Below are positions 55,485 through 63,954 of a stretch of DNA of 64,000 nt, piece after piece (the stretch's first letter is position 1; every line of letters begins with the position of its first letter). Below the pieces are notes generated by a model, which worked only from the letters and a program-made list of their open reading frames with translations, was not told the origin of the DNA and searched no databases. The stretch comes from Gammaproteobacteria bacterium. GTDB lineage: Bacteria; Pseudomonadota; Gammaproteobacteria; DSM-19610. The position numbers were made by a program, and so were the translations under genes. The stretch lies in the NCBI GenBank assembly GCA_026197075.1, contig JAPHQV010000015.1, forward strand, positions 234,705-298,704, given 5' to 3'.

Positions 55485-57683
55485 TCAGATCTTGCGGAAC
55501 ACCTCGACCACATTGGACAACTGCCCAATGCGAGACAGGATACGGCTCAACTGGTCCAGATCGGTGATCTCCAGGCGCAGGTCCATACGGGCCATCAGGT
55601 CCTTGCGGTCGGTGTAGGTATTCACGCCAATGACGTTCACCCGGTCGTTGGCCAACAGCGAAGTGATGTCCCGCAGCAGACCGGCCCGGTCATAGGCCAG
55701 GACATGCACATCCACGGAGTACACCTGTTGCGGGGTTTCTCCCCATTCCACCTCGATCAGCCGGGTGGCATCCTCGCGGCGCAGACGCAGAATGTTGGTG
55801 CAATCCTGACGATGAACGGTCACGCCCCGTCCGCGGGTGATATAGCCGACGATGGGATCGTCGGGGACCGGTTTGCAACAGCGCGCCGTCTGCGTGAGCA
55901 GGTTGCCGACGCCCTGGATGCGCACATCCCCACCGGCCCGCCCACCCCGGCGCGGTGCCCTGAGGGGTAACTGCAGGTCCGGGGTATCCGCCGGCTCGAG
56001 CAGTGCACTGGCCGCGGCGGCCAGTTGCGAGCTGTTGAGATCGCCGCTGCCCAGGGCCGCCAGCATGTCCTCGGTATTCGGGAACTGCAGTTGCTGGGCC
56101 AGCTTTTCATGGCTGATATTGAGCGTACCGATGCGCCGCAGTTCTCGTTCCAGGCTGGCGCGCCCGGCATGGATGTTCTTTTCCCGGTCCTGGGTCTTGA
56201 ACCAGTGGCGCACCTTGGCCCGCGCCCGCGGGGTGCGCAGGTAGCCCAGGTGAGGGTTGAGCCAGTCACGACTGGGCATACCATGGCGGGTGGTCAGCAC
56301 CTCCACCTGGTCGCCACTGTGGAGTTCCTGGTTGAGGGGTACGATGCGCCCGTTCACCTTCACACCGCGGCAGCGATGCCCGATATCGGTGTGGATGTGA
56401 TAGGCAAAATCCAGGGCCGTGGCACCCTGGGACAGGCTCACCACCTTGCCCTGCGGAGTGAGCACATAGACCCGCTCCTCGTTGGATTCATTCTTGAAGC
56501 GATCGACGAAATCGCTGGCGCTGGGTTCCTCGTCCTTCCATTCCAGCAACTGCCGCAGCCAGGCCACCTTCTGCTCGAAACCCGGATCGAAGGTGCGGCC
56601 TTCCTTGTAACGCCAATGGGCGGCGATACCCAGCTCCGAATGCTGGTGCATCTCGTGGGTGCGGATCTGCACCTCGATGGGCCGCCCGTCGGGCCCCAGC
56701 ACCGCCGTATGCAGGGAGCGATAATTGTTTTCCTTGGGATTGGCGATGTAGTCGTCGAATTCCTTGGGAATGTGGTGCCACAGGCTGTGCACGATACCCA
56801 GCGCGGCGTAACACTCGCTGGCCTGGTCCACCAACACCCGCACCGCCTGCACATCGAAGATCTCGTGGAAATCGACGCTCTTGCGTTTCATCTTGCGCCA
56901 GATGCTGTAGATGTGTTTCGGCCTCCCGGTGACTTCGGCGTGCAGCCCGGCCTTGGCGAACTCGCTGGTCAGGCGTTCGATCACCTGCTGGATCTGCCGC
57001 TCGCGATCCACTCGGCGTGCGTCCAGCAGACCGGCGATCTCACGGTAGGTATCCGGCTCCATGTAACGCAGGGCCAGATCCTCCAGCTCCCACTTGAGCT
57101 GCCAGATGCCCAGCCGGTTGGCCAGGGGCGCATAAATCTCCATGGTCTCGCGGGCGATCTTGTACTGGTGGGCCGCGTCGAGGTACTTGAGGGTGCGCAT
57201 GTTGTGCAGGCGGTCAGCCAGCTTGATGAGCACCACGCGCGCATCCTCGGCCATGGCCAGCAGCAGCTTACGCAGGTTCTCCGCCTGGGGATTGTCACGG
57301 CTGCCACTGGCATATTCGCCAATGCGGCCCATCTTGGTGACGCCATCCACCAGGGACGCCACGCCCGGACCGAATTCCTGACTGATATCCTCCAGGCTTG
57401 TCCCGGTATCCTCCACGGTATCGTGGAGGACGGCGGCCATCACCGACTCGGCATCCAGGCCCAGGCTGCTGACGATGCGTGCCACTTCCAGGCTGTGCCC
57501 CACGTAGGGCTCCCCGGAGGCGCGCTTCTGGCCTTCGTGGGCGAGGCGGGCGCGCTGACCGGCGCGGGCCAGCAACGCCAGCTCCTGCTCGGTCCGCCCC
57601 GCACCCACGTCCTGCAGCCAGGCGTCCGTGTCCGGGACAGCGCCGGTGGGGATTTCTGCCATACTTTCGGTCAGTTGCACCAT
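55485..57683 (-). CDS. relA: RelA-type (p)ppGpp synthetase with intact HD hydrolase motif
   Basis: 732 aa from MVQLTESMAE at 57683. Domains: HD (about 45-200), synthetase (about 240-355), TGS (about 400-465), a zinc-finger/helical part and a C-terminal ACT (about 655-730). The synthetase motif is EFDD (308-311), the acidic RelA form rather than RxKD of SpoT. Yet the HD region keeps His63, HDxxED (87-92) and Asp156, which are lost in E. coli RelA. So hydrolase activity cannot be excluded. The next in-frame ATG (57662) is an alternative start. Confidence 0.92.
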   Translation of the reverse strand: MVQLTESMAEIPTGAVPDTDAWLQDVGAGRTEQELALLARAGQRARLAHEGQKRASGEPYVGHSLEVARIVSSLGLDAESVMAAVLHDTVEDTGTSLEDISQEFGPGVASLVDGVTKMGRIGEYASGSRDNPQAENLRKLLLAMAEDARVVLIKLADRLHNMRTLKYLDAAHQYKIARETMEIYAPLANRLGIWQLKWELEDLALRYMEPDTYREIAGLLDARRVDRERQIQQVIERLTSEFAKAGLHAEVTGRPKHIYSIWRKMKRKSVDFHEIFDVQAVRVLVDQASECYAALGIVHSLWHHIPKEFDDYIANPKENNYRSLHTAVLGPDGRPIEVQIRTHEMHQHSELGIAAHWRYKEGRTFDPGFEQKVAWLRQLLEWKDEEPSASDFVDRFKNESNEERVYVLTPQGKVVSLSQGATALDFAYHIHTDIGHRCRGVKVNGRIVPLNQELHSGDQVEVLTTRHGMPSRDWLNPHLGYLRTPRARAKVRHWFKTQDREKNIHAGRASLERELRRIGTLNISHEKLAQQLQFPNTEDMLAALGSGDLNSSQLAAAASALLEPADTPDLQLPLRAPRRGGRAGGDVRIQGVGNLLTQTARCCKPVPDDPIVGYITRGRGVTVHRQDCTNILRLRREDATRLIEVEWGETPQQVYSVDVHVLAYDRAGLLRDITSLLANDRVNVIGVNTYTDRKDLMARMDLRLEITDLDQLSRILSRIGQLSNVVEVFRKI

Positions 57684-57860
57684 AGAATTAAGTGTAGCCT
57701 TGGACCGGGGGGGCTGGCTAGTCGGCGGGAACATTCGCCGGGGGTGCCTGGCGGGGCGGGGACGCCGATCTGGTACGACATGGAGTGGGCTCGGGAGGGC
57801 CATCCACTCTGGAGGGGTGTCGATTATTTCGGGGTAGGTTCAGTCGGACTTGGCTGATAT

Positions 57861-57867
57861 GTTAGCT
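57861..57867 (-). other. Half attC-like core after the last cassette gene
   Basis: Minus strand AGCTAAC, 6 bp after the stop of the 57874 gene, resembles an attC left core. No matching right core is evident toward relA, so this end of the array looks truncated. The 190 bp between it and relA show nothing else. Confidence 0.4.
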
Positions 57868-57873
57868 GGGCGC

Positions 57874-58776
57874 CTAAACATGTCTGGGGATAAATAGACG
57901 AGAAACGGCGAATACGACGATCAATGGGATAATGTATCCGGCACTTAGGACCGCATAGATTGAGAGCATCAACGCCGAATCACTCCCGCTCTGAACCATT
58001 TTCCCTATGATACTAGGCAGCATTGATGTGGAAGCCCAGTTAACTGCGAACATGGTGATATATCCGGAAACTATTGCAGCGGCACCAAACAACCACTTTC
58101 TCTGAATTTTATTTCTTAAAGCCATTAGCACTAAGCCGGCCGCAAATATCGGCCATAATGCAGAGACCCAGAATATAACTAGTTGCCAGAAACCTGCGGA
58201 GGCTGAAAAGCGATGTAATTCAGGTTGACCGCCACTTTCGATATCTTTCGTCCACCTTGCGATACGTCCGTCGTCCATTTCCCAGAATGTCCTGATATCT
58301 TTTAGATAGCTCAATACCTCATTGCTTTTCCCGCGCTTTAAAAGCTCATTAGCCAGATCCAATTCTGGACCAAAAGAGTCAAGTTGAGGAGATCCAGCGC
58401 TTTTCCCTGCCTTAAGAAGGTAATCCGCAGCTTCATCAATGTACCCACTGCTTATACTCATTAAACCTAGAATCCTATTTGCGTCATGAATCGCGTTGCC
58501 GTAGTTCCAGTTACACCTATAGATATGCGCTAATTCAAGATACTCTGATGCTAACTCTTTAGCCGATTCAAAATTATTATTGGTATATGCTTCTGTTATA
58601 AGGTCATCTAACGAATAGAATCGCTGTAATGTTGTGGTCACGTATTGATTGCTTGGATTCCATGAAAATTCAGAAGCCTTTGCGCATTTGTCACAAGTCA
58701 CATCTTCTTCGCACGCAAATAGCGGTTTTATTACCAGTAAGCCTATAAGTACAACTGCTGAGAAAAACCTATTCAC
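57874..58776 (-). CDS. Cassette membrane protein, unknown
   Basis: 300 aa from a GTG at 58776. Signal peptide (about 1-21) followed by CEEDVTCDKCAKA, with three nearby Cys. The middle (50-180) is helical and may form TPR-like repeats (FESAKELASEYLELAHIYRC, ANELLKRGKSNEVLSYLKD). Three transmembrane helices follow at the C-terminus (about 195-290). It is AT-rich compared with relA next to it. No known family is recognised. It is the most distal cassette in the array. Confidence 0.75.
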   Translation of the reverse strand: MNRFFSAVVLIGLLVIKPLFACEEDVTCDKCAKASEFSWNPSNQYVTTTLQRFYSLDDLITEAYTNNNFESAKELASEYLELAHIYRCNWNYGNAIHDANRILGLMSISSGYIDEAADYLLKAGKSAGSPQLDSFGPELDLANELLKRGKSNEVLSYLKDIRTFWEMDDGRIARWTKDIESGGQPELHRFSASAGFWQLVIFWVSALWPIFAAGLVLMALRNKIQRKWLFGAAAIVSGYITMFAVNWASTSMLPSIIGKMVQSGSDSALMLSIYAVLSAGYIIPLIVVFAVSRLFIPRHV

Positions 58777-58786
58777 ATTTTTATCC

Positions 58787-58878
58787 AGTTAACGATCCGC
58801 ATGAGCGGCCAAACGCCACGCAGCGGTGCGGTGCGAGGTCCGGCGCCCTGAAAGGGCGCGCATACGATGCAGTTGTCA
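58787..58878 (-). other. attC-like site (degenerate)
   Basis: Minus strand: left core TGACAAC overlapping the stop of the 58876 gene, a long GC-rich hairpin (GCGCGCCCTTTCAGGGCGCC inside), and right core GTTAACT 10 bp before the next gene. 92 bp, both cores deviate from consensus by two or three bases. Confidence 0.5.
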
Positions 58879-59625
58879 GCTACAACGCTTTTCACTTATT
58901 CCATATTTTCGCCGCCGAATTGCTGGGGCCGCTGCAATAATTGCGGATACAAATAGGGTGGCTGCGTTTGGTAACGGGACGGCGGTGACGCTAAGGTTGT
59001 TGAGAGTCCCATAAACCTCAGTTGTACCTGTGCAGCAATCTAATTTAAAGCCAAATTCTAATCGTGGACTTAAGCCGCTGATATCTGGGGCAGTCGTGCG
59101 CAATGCCGCATCACTGAGCAGCATGCCAGAAGGATCACTAACATCTAGCCTCAACCATCTTACGTGCCATCCGGAATCAATTCCACCAGACTGATAATTT
59201 GATAGAACAATATTTGTATCTACATTTGTTGGGAGTGACGCATGATCGGTTCTACCTTGAACGATGTAGGTGTCCTCATAGATTGGATCTGCCTCGGGTT
59301 CAAAGATTATCTCTTTGTCGTTAATGAGCCTAAATCCACCGTTATCCAATATGGCATATAAAGATCCAAAACTTACCCTAAAATCACTAATTGCACCGAT
59401 ATAACCCTGATCGTTGATGCTACCATCACCATCTGCCAGCGATGCGGTATTGAACGTATACGATCCTGAAAATAATTCCCCAATGGGAATCATGGCATGT
59501 AAATCAGACGAAATAAATCCGTGATCGGTAATTGTTCCGCTAAAGCTAAAGGTCACTACAGATGCTTTTGCAGTCGTTACTAAAAACATCAGTATAAGCC
59601 CGAGGATGTAGTCTTTTGATGGCAT
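58876..59625 (-). CDS. Exported protein with PEP-CTERM-like sorting signal
   Basis: 249 aa. N-terminal signal peptide (about 1-22) and a Thr/Ser/Asp-rich beta-type body that starts VVTFSFSGTITDHG, a common opening in PEP-CTERM proteins. The C-terminus has VPLPNAATLFVSAIIAAAPA followed by IRRRKYGISEKRCS: a VPLP-type motif, a hydrophobic helix and a basic cluster. This is the exosortase sorting layout in a variant form. No exosortase gene is in the window. The start lies 1 nt after the previous stop. Confidence 0.75.
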   Translation of the reverse strand: MPSKDYILGLILMFLVTTAKASVVTFSFSGTITDHGFISSDLHAMIPIGELFSGSYTFNTASLADGDGSINDQGYIGAISDFRVSFGSLYAILDNGGFRLINDKEIIFEPEADPIYEDTYIVQGRTDHASLPTNVDTNIVLSNYQSGGIDSGWHVRWLRLDVSDPSGMLLSDAALRTTAPDISGLSPRLEFGFKLDCCTGTTEVYGTLNNLSVTAVPLPNAATLFVSAIIAAAPAIRRRKYGISEKRCS

Positions 59626-59626
59626 T

Positions 59627-60103
59627 TCAGTACCCCCACCTAATTTGATTTGTAATTACGCTCCCAAAACATAATATGCACAAAGGGGACAGATTTATTA
59701 GCACTATTCCACTTCTTATCTCCGTCTCAAATAAATCCGTCCCCTTTGCCCGTCCCCTTTGCCATAAAAATAGATTGGAAATGCAATGATATAAAAGAAA
59801 AATACCCATTAATCTGATCGCAATAATTTCAATCCCTAGGAGGAGTTGGTCACTTGAGGGAGAATCAAGATCCTTTCGTATTACTGTGCTCGCCATGCTT
59901 GAGGGAAATAACCAAAGGATCAGACCAAAAAATATAGGACCAACCATTACTGTGATATACGAAAGCGCTGGCATATTAACCTCTGCGTAACGCAGGCTTT
60001 CAAGCACAATAGAAAAATTCGATAACGCTTGTATAGCGCCATATATAATAAGCGCCAAGCCGGACATCTTTATCGTCGTTCTTAAAATCTCATGGCGTGA
60101 CAT
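59627..60103 (-). CDS. Small membrane protein whose 3' part is a REP element
   Basis: 158 aa, ATG at 60103. Four hydrophobic helices (about 13-32, 45-65, 88-110 and 135-150). The stretch encoding WQRGRAKGTDLFETEIRSG and the next residues to about 140 is the GGGGACAGATTTATT repeat, read through in frame. So the C-terminal third may be of repeat origin and the native gene may once have ended differently. No family is recognised. Confidence 0.6.
   Translation of the reverse strand: MSRHEILRTTIKMSGLALIIYGAIQALSNFSIVLESLRYAEVNMPALSYITVMVGPIFFGLILWLFPSSMASTVIRKDLDSPSSDQLLLGIEIIAIRLMGIFLLYHCISNLFLWQRGRAKGTDLFETEIRSGIVLINLSPLCILCFGSVITNQIRWGY
59681..59763. repeat. REP-like inverted repeat inside a coding region
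   Basis: Arms CAAAGGGGACAGATTTATT (59681-59699) and AATAAATCCGTCCCCTTTG (59730-59748), plus an extra CGTCCCCTTTGCC (59751-59763). It is related to the repeat at 3853 through GGGGAC. It lies within the 59627-60103 reading frame without breaking it. Confidence 0.85.
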
Positions 60104-60114
60104 ATTCTTATCAT

Positions 60115-60173
60115 CTTAATGCCACAAACAGCGGCGCAGCTTGTTTTCGTCAGGCTGCTTTGACTGGTTAGGA
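60115..60173 (-). other. attC-like site (degenerate right core)
   Basis: Minus strand: left core TCCTAAC (60167-60173, includes the stop codon of the 60168 gene), pairing arms AAAGCAGC and GCTGTTTGTG, and a decayed right core near CATTAAG, 12 bp before the next start codon. 59 bp. Confidence 0.55.
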
Positions 60174-60629
60174 GTCACTTTCATCGGGCCATCGTTCTTC
60201 GTCTGGCAGATAAATTGATAAAGCATCACAGATGCGTTCGACTCTTTTGGCATTGTGCTCGTATATATGAATGCTAGCCCTCGACAAGGAGTTGGAGAGA
60301 CCTATAAGCGATTTCGAGGCTAGCAAAATGCCTTGCCGAGGCGGAAGCCGAAACCACCTAGCTGTCTTGGTATAGATGGGGACCAAGTACAGATGTGACT
60401 GCAATTCTGAGCTTAAGCCTCTCAGGTTAACAGATGCTTCGCTTATAACCTCTTCCTTGGGCACTCCAGGATTTTCAATAACGTTCGCATACTTAGTTAA
60501 TGCATGAGATATTCGACCGACTGTTCTTTTGTATTCCTGCACAGGCTCGATCACAAACTTCAATATGATTTGACCGGCAATATAGGTCAATACGCCGGTC
60601 AGAATAGTAAAGAACATGGTTGCAGCCAC
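60168..60629 (-). CDS. Cassette protein with one N-terminal membrane helix, unknown
   Basis: 153 aa from a GTG at 60629 (or the ATG at 60617). One membrane helix at about 5-25 (MFFTILTGVLTYIAGQIIL), then a cytoplasmic helical domain (YKRTVGRISHALTKYANVI, EHNAKRVERICDALSIYLPD). I recognise no family. It begins 8 bp after an attC site and its stop lies in the next one, as expected for a single-gene cassette. Confidence 0.7.
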   Translation of the reverse strand: MAATMFFTILTGVLTYIAGQIILKFVIEPVQEYKRTVGRISHALTKYANVIENPGVPKEEVISEASVNLRGLSSELQSHLYLVPIYTKTARWFRLPPRQGILLASKSLIGLSNSLSRASIHIYEHNAKRVERICDALSIYLPDEERWPDESDS

Positions 60630-60636
60630 TATAGAC

Positions 60637-60705
60637 TCCTAACGTTGAAGCTGAGCCACAAGCGGAGCCCTGCCGACGCGAGTCTGCTCGAGCGACTGGT
60701 TGAAC
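60637..60705 (-). other. attC site
   Basis: Minus strand: left core GTTCAAC (60699-60705, fits RYYYAAC), pairing arms about CAGTCGCTCGAGC and GGCTCAGCTTCAAC, right core GTTAGGA (60637-60643, one change from GTTRRRY). 69 bp between the stop of one gene and the start of the next. Confidence 0.72.
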
Positions 60706-60721
60706 GTCACTGTACCGAGCA

Positions 60722-61618
60722 TCACTTTGCACGCCCTGTTACGACATGCCGCCCAAGCGCAACCAGACCAGAATTTTGCAAAACAAGCTTTTCGCGAACA
60801 TCGTCCCAGTCCAGTAACAGTGGCAGTGACTCTTGCATCCCTTGAGAGTCAGTTCTAAATGCCGTGAGACCGATCGCGGCATCATTGTTCGTTGCGGCAA
60901 ACTTGGAGATGTGGGTCTGCATCGTTTTTCTTGAGTTCTTTACACGATCAGAAACATGGCTACGCACCAGCATGTGAAGATCGCCAATGCACTGAAGATA
61001 CTCACGGATGACGAGTGTCAGCACCACCTTCTCCGGCATCTCATCCAAGATCCTCTTCTTGAATCCACCGTCTTCAGCCAAGTAGAGCCGCTCGGCAAAT
61101 GGCTGAATTGAGACTTCCATTTCGCAATCGTCACCTTCTCCGATCCACCTGAAGTTCTGAATCAGCCTATGAACTGCAAGTCCACAATGCTGGACGTGAT
61201 TGCGTAATGCCTCCAAAAATCGATAGCCAAAGAACGTGTCGTAATGGTCGCTAGTACGCTGCTTAAACTCGGCACGAGCCGCCGCTGGATCTACCGCACA
61301 ATCCGCTAGACGCTGTGGTGCTTGATCGAGGTATAGGCGCGTTGCCGTCAGCAGGTTGACAACACGACGATTGATTGTGGATCGTAGCTCGAAGAAGTCC
61401 TGATATTCATAGTGATCTCGAACTGTGCTGCTAGCAGCAGCGGCTAGGAGTTCCTGCTCGACTTCAACGTAATTGCCAATCAGCAGGTCATAAGACTCTT
61501 CAAGCGCCAAGGCTCCAGCAAGAACAACACGAGCTTGCGATATCGCCTCAAATTCCGCGTCGCTAATGGGCACCTTAGGTGCGTTGCCAATGATGTTTTG
61601 CCGGATATAGGGTGTCAT
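60722..61618 (-). CDS. Cassette protein, unknown, soluble
   Basis: 298 aa from the ATG at 61618 (MTPYIRQNIIGNAPKVPISD), 4 bp after an attC site; a longer TTG start would run into attC. It is a helical, soluble protein without signal peptide or membrane helix (LLTATRLYLDQAPQRLADCA, FGYRFLEALRNHVQHCGLAV). HNVQH/RNHVQHCG recalls the RNxxxH-type motif of HEPN-like helical proteins, but I cannot assign it. It follows the ATPase cassette. Confidence 0.72.
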   Translation of the reverse strand: MTPYIRQNIIGNAPKVPISDAEFEAISQARVVLAGALALEESYDLLIGNYVEVEQELLAAAASSTVRDHYEYQDFFELRSTINRRVVNLLTATRLYLDQAPQRLADCAVDPAAARAEFKQRTSDHYDTFFGYRFLEALRNHVQHCGLAVHRLIQNFRWIGEGDDCEMEVSIQPFAERLYLAEDGGFKKRILDEMPEKVVLTLVIREYLQCIGDLHMLVRSHVSDRVKNSRKTMQTHISKFAATNNDAAIGLTAFRTDSQGMQESLPLLLDWDDVREKLVLQNSGLVALGRHVVTGRAK

Positions 61619-61621
61619 GAC

Positions 61622-61693
61622 GTCCAACGAACAAGCTGTGCGGCGCAAACGCAGCGCAGCGAAATTTGTGTCCGAACCAGCGTCTTGTTAGAA
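61622..61693 (-). other. attC site
   Basis: Minus strand: left core TTCTAAC followed by AAGACGCTG, and right core GTTGGAC (full match to GTTRRRY) preceded by CAGCTTGTTC, which pairs with the left arm. 72 bp, placed directly after the ATPase stop and 4 bp before the next ATG. Confidence 0.78.
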
Positions 61694-61694
61694 C

Positions 61695-63272
61695 TCAAGC
61701 CTCCAAAACCTCGGGGTTTAGAACGATTCGTCGGATGCTTCGCTTGTCGTCAAAAGGAACGACCACATCCGGTTCCGCGCGCTCTACAAGATCCAACTCT
61801 GGCTCCTTTGTTGTACCCAAGAGGTCGACGTAGGTTCCGTAATCAATGGAATAAATATTGTAACGCACGCCGGGGTTATCTTTATCCGCGTATCCTCTCT
61901 GCATATGATGAATCACACGAGCATCGAACAGACGCTGAACAATGGGGTGGCGTTCTAACTCACGAGGCAATAGGAACGAGCGAGCTTTTCTCTTTCCGAT
62001 GACGTCATCAACGATTCGGCGCAAAATCGTTTGGAGTACCTCGTCAAGGTACTGCGCTTTGTCCTGCTCAAACCACTGACGGGCACTATCCAAGACGGCC
62101 TGCTTATCTATGGTGTCCCTGCCACGCCTGTGGGCATCAAAGAAGGCTTTTGTGAAAATGTTTATCAGATCACGAACGACGCCCTCGCAAGACCTGGCCA
62201 GTTCTCCGCACGTAGCTCTCTCAGTGAAAAGTCGAGAAGCAAGTTGCCGTCCAGATGAAACGCCGTGCTCTCTCAGGTAGCCCTCGTCCAGCTCGCTCGA
62301 TAAGTGTCGATACAGGACGTCGGCATATACGTCCGTAATGTGCTGTGGGTTCCGATCATAAACAAAGTAGTCATCGAGGTCCGGCGCCGTGGCGATATCT
62401 GCGCCCAGTTCGAATCCTACATAATTATCAGCTCCGCCTTCCACGAATCTGCAGCGATACTCGAGCGCCGATATCTTGAGCGTCGCCTCGTTAAGCGGAA
62501 GGATTCCGCGCTTAAGAAACTCTGCTAGATATGGCTGGACGTCAGCGGGTAGCGAGGACCATTCATCCACCAGCACCACAAGGTTTGTTCTAGCCAAGGC
62601 TAAGACGCGGCGGAGGTGTTGATGTAGCTCTGGGAATATGATCTTGTCTTCCGACTCGACCAGATACTCCGTGTTGCTACCGGCCTTCGTTCCTTCGCCC
62701 TCACTTACATTGGCAGCGAAGCTTGCTCCGGGACCCCAACTTGAAGTCCTTACGTTGACATTGGCGCCCCGTCCGGAAGTGGTTGTTCGCTCCGCCTCAA
62801 CTTCCATTCGATTTGCCTTCAGAGTTGTAAGCGGCTCGGTTATCAAGGCTGAGAGTTGATCTGCAGCCTCAAATGCCTGGGTTGCATTGTCGTTTGGTGC
62901 CTCAACGATGTGCTCAAGCAATGAATGATGAATCGCCAGCAAGAAATCTCGAAAAAGCGCCAAGCACCTCCTCCCCATTGGCAAAGATGCGTCGCAGAAT
63001 TGAGTCGTGCTGCCAAGAGTCCGGCAGTCGATATAAACGACTGTGAGACTTTCATCATTTCGAAACTCCGTTTCTAGAACCTTCAGCACATGGGTCTTTC
63101 CCGTACCTCTGCGCCCATAGAAAATCTGGTGATTCCTGTTGTGCAGTTGAGGGAGAAGACCAACGTCGACGTAGGTGCTCACCAGCTTACCTATGTCTGT
63201 CTGCCGCTCTGACCGCTGCATGATGCGCGACACCGCGGCTTGAATTCTCGAATCTTGGATCATGCAATTCAT
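61695..63272 (-). CDS. P-loop ATPase, ORC/STAND-like, in a cassette
   Basis: 525 aa. Walker A FYGRRGTGKTHVL (about residues 51-63) and Walker B LVVLVDEWSSLP (about 231-242), with an ATPase core like ORC/Cdc6 or STAND ATPases. A polar insert (about 155-200, Thr/Ser/Gly/Glu-rich) lies between them. The C-terminal half is helical with a possible winged helix (LERHPIVQRLFDARVIHHMQ). Such ATPases often serve as sensors in defence or DNA-associated systems; no effector domain is visible here. It is flanked by attC sites on both sides. Confidence 0.8.
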   Translation of the reverse strand: MNCMIQDSRIQAAVSRIMQRSERQTDIGKLVSTYVDVGLLPQLHNRNHQIFYGRRGTGKTHVLKVLETEFRNDESLTVVYIDCRTLGSTTQFCDASLPMGRRCLALFRDFLLAIHHSLLEHIVEAPNDNATQAFEAADQLSALITEPLTTLKANRMEVEAERTTTSGRGANVNVRTSSWGPGASFAANVSEGEGTKAGSNTEYLVESEDKIIFPELHQHLRRVLALARTNLVVLVDEWSSLPADVQPYLAEFLKRGILPLNEATLKISALEYRCRFVEGGADNYVGFELGADIATAPDLDDYFVYDRNPQHITDVYADVLYRHLSSELDEGYLREHGVSSGRQLASRLFTERATCGELARSCEGVVRDLINIFTKAFFDAHRRGRDTIDKQAVLDSARQWFEQDKAQYLDEVLQTILRRIVDDVIGKRKARSFLLPRELERHPIVQRLFDARVIHHMQRGYADKDNPGVRYNIYSIDYGTYVDLLGTTKEPELDLVERAEPDVVVPFDDKRSIRRIVLNPEVLEA

Positions 63273-63282
63273 TCCATTTGAG

Positions 63283-63339
63283 TTCTAACGCTAAAAATCA
63301 CGCCACTTTTTTTGCGTCGGCTTGATGGGTTTGTTAAGT
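63283..63339 (-). other. attC site
   Basis: Minus strand: left core ACTTAAC (full match to RYYYAAC), ATCAAGCCGACGC as in many attC left arms, a short loop, GGCGTGATTTTTAGC and right core GTTAGAA (63283-63289). 57 bp, the clearest attC in the window. Confidence 0.8.
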
Positions 63340-63340
63340 G

Positions 63341-63954
63341 TCAACTCTCCAACATGGACGGAAACTCATAAATAAACCTAAGCAGCATTTCAACAAAGTG
63401 TAGTATTTGGGCTGCATCCGCCTGCGTCATCAGCGCGATTTCGTGTGTAGCTTCATTCCCTTTCTTTCGAATTAAATCCACCCAATCTCTTCCGTTTGGT
63501 GGCACATACCCATTCTGCTCTAAGTAATCAACATAACTTACAAATGATTTATCTGCCTCTGCTCCATGTTGTACGGCTATGTTCATTAATATCTTTCTAC
63601 ACAACAATACAGCAGCCGTGTAGGAACCTACCGATGTGCAGTCTCTTGCTTCGTTATAGAGATTCTCAACACCGGAATCAGTGATTCCTTTCACCGTTCG
63701 TCCTAGTCGCGGAGCAGGAATCTGGCCGACATCATTATCTATAAATGTAGGTAGCGTACATGAAGGGCATATATAGACATTCGCCGTCCTTCCACCAGGT
63801 TGGACTTTTGCAAAATAGGCCCTATCTGGACCGACTTTATCTCCACAATACCCACACACATAAGTTGTACGTCCAACTTGCTGCGGGCTATGCCAATCGA
63901 AATGAACCGCCCCGGGTTTTGAGGAGGCTCCAACATCTGAGAGAATGGAGCCAT
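63341..63954 (-). pseudogene. DUF4145-like protein with zinc ribbon, apparently frameshifted
   Basis: The 3' frame (63341-63859 from a GTG, and open further to 63961) encodes a zinc ribbon (CGYCGDK, CPSC) and a C-terminal helical DUF4145-like domain (NLYNEARDCTSVGSYTAAVL, DLIRKKGNEATHEI). Upstream it continues plausibly as HFDWHSPQQVGRTTYVCGYC but has no start codon. The ATG at 63954 reads MAPFSQMLEPPQNPG in another frame. One extra G in the run at 63910-63913 would join the two into one protein. DUF4145 proteins often occur in restriction and defence loci. Confidence 0.65.

Noticed and set aside
57628..57857. Small plus-strand ORF at the relA 5' end
   Set aside because: Overlaps relA antisense, lacks a ribosome site and ends in the array boundary region; no support.
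57861..63339. CRISPR array
   Set aside because: The repeated elements are attC-like, differ in sequence and length, and are separated by whole genes; no regular repeat-spacer pattern exists anywhere in the window.
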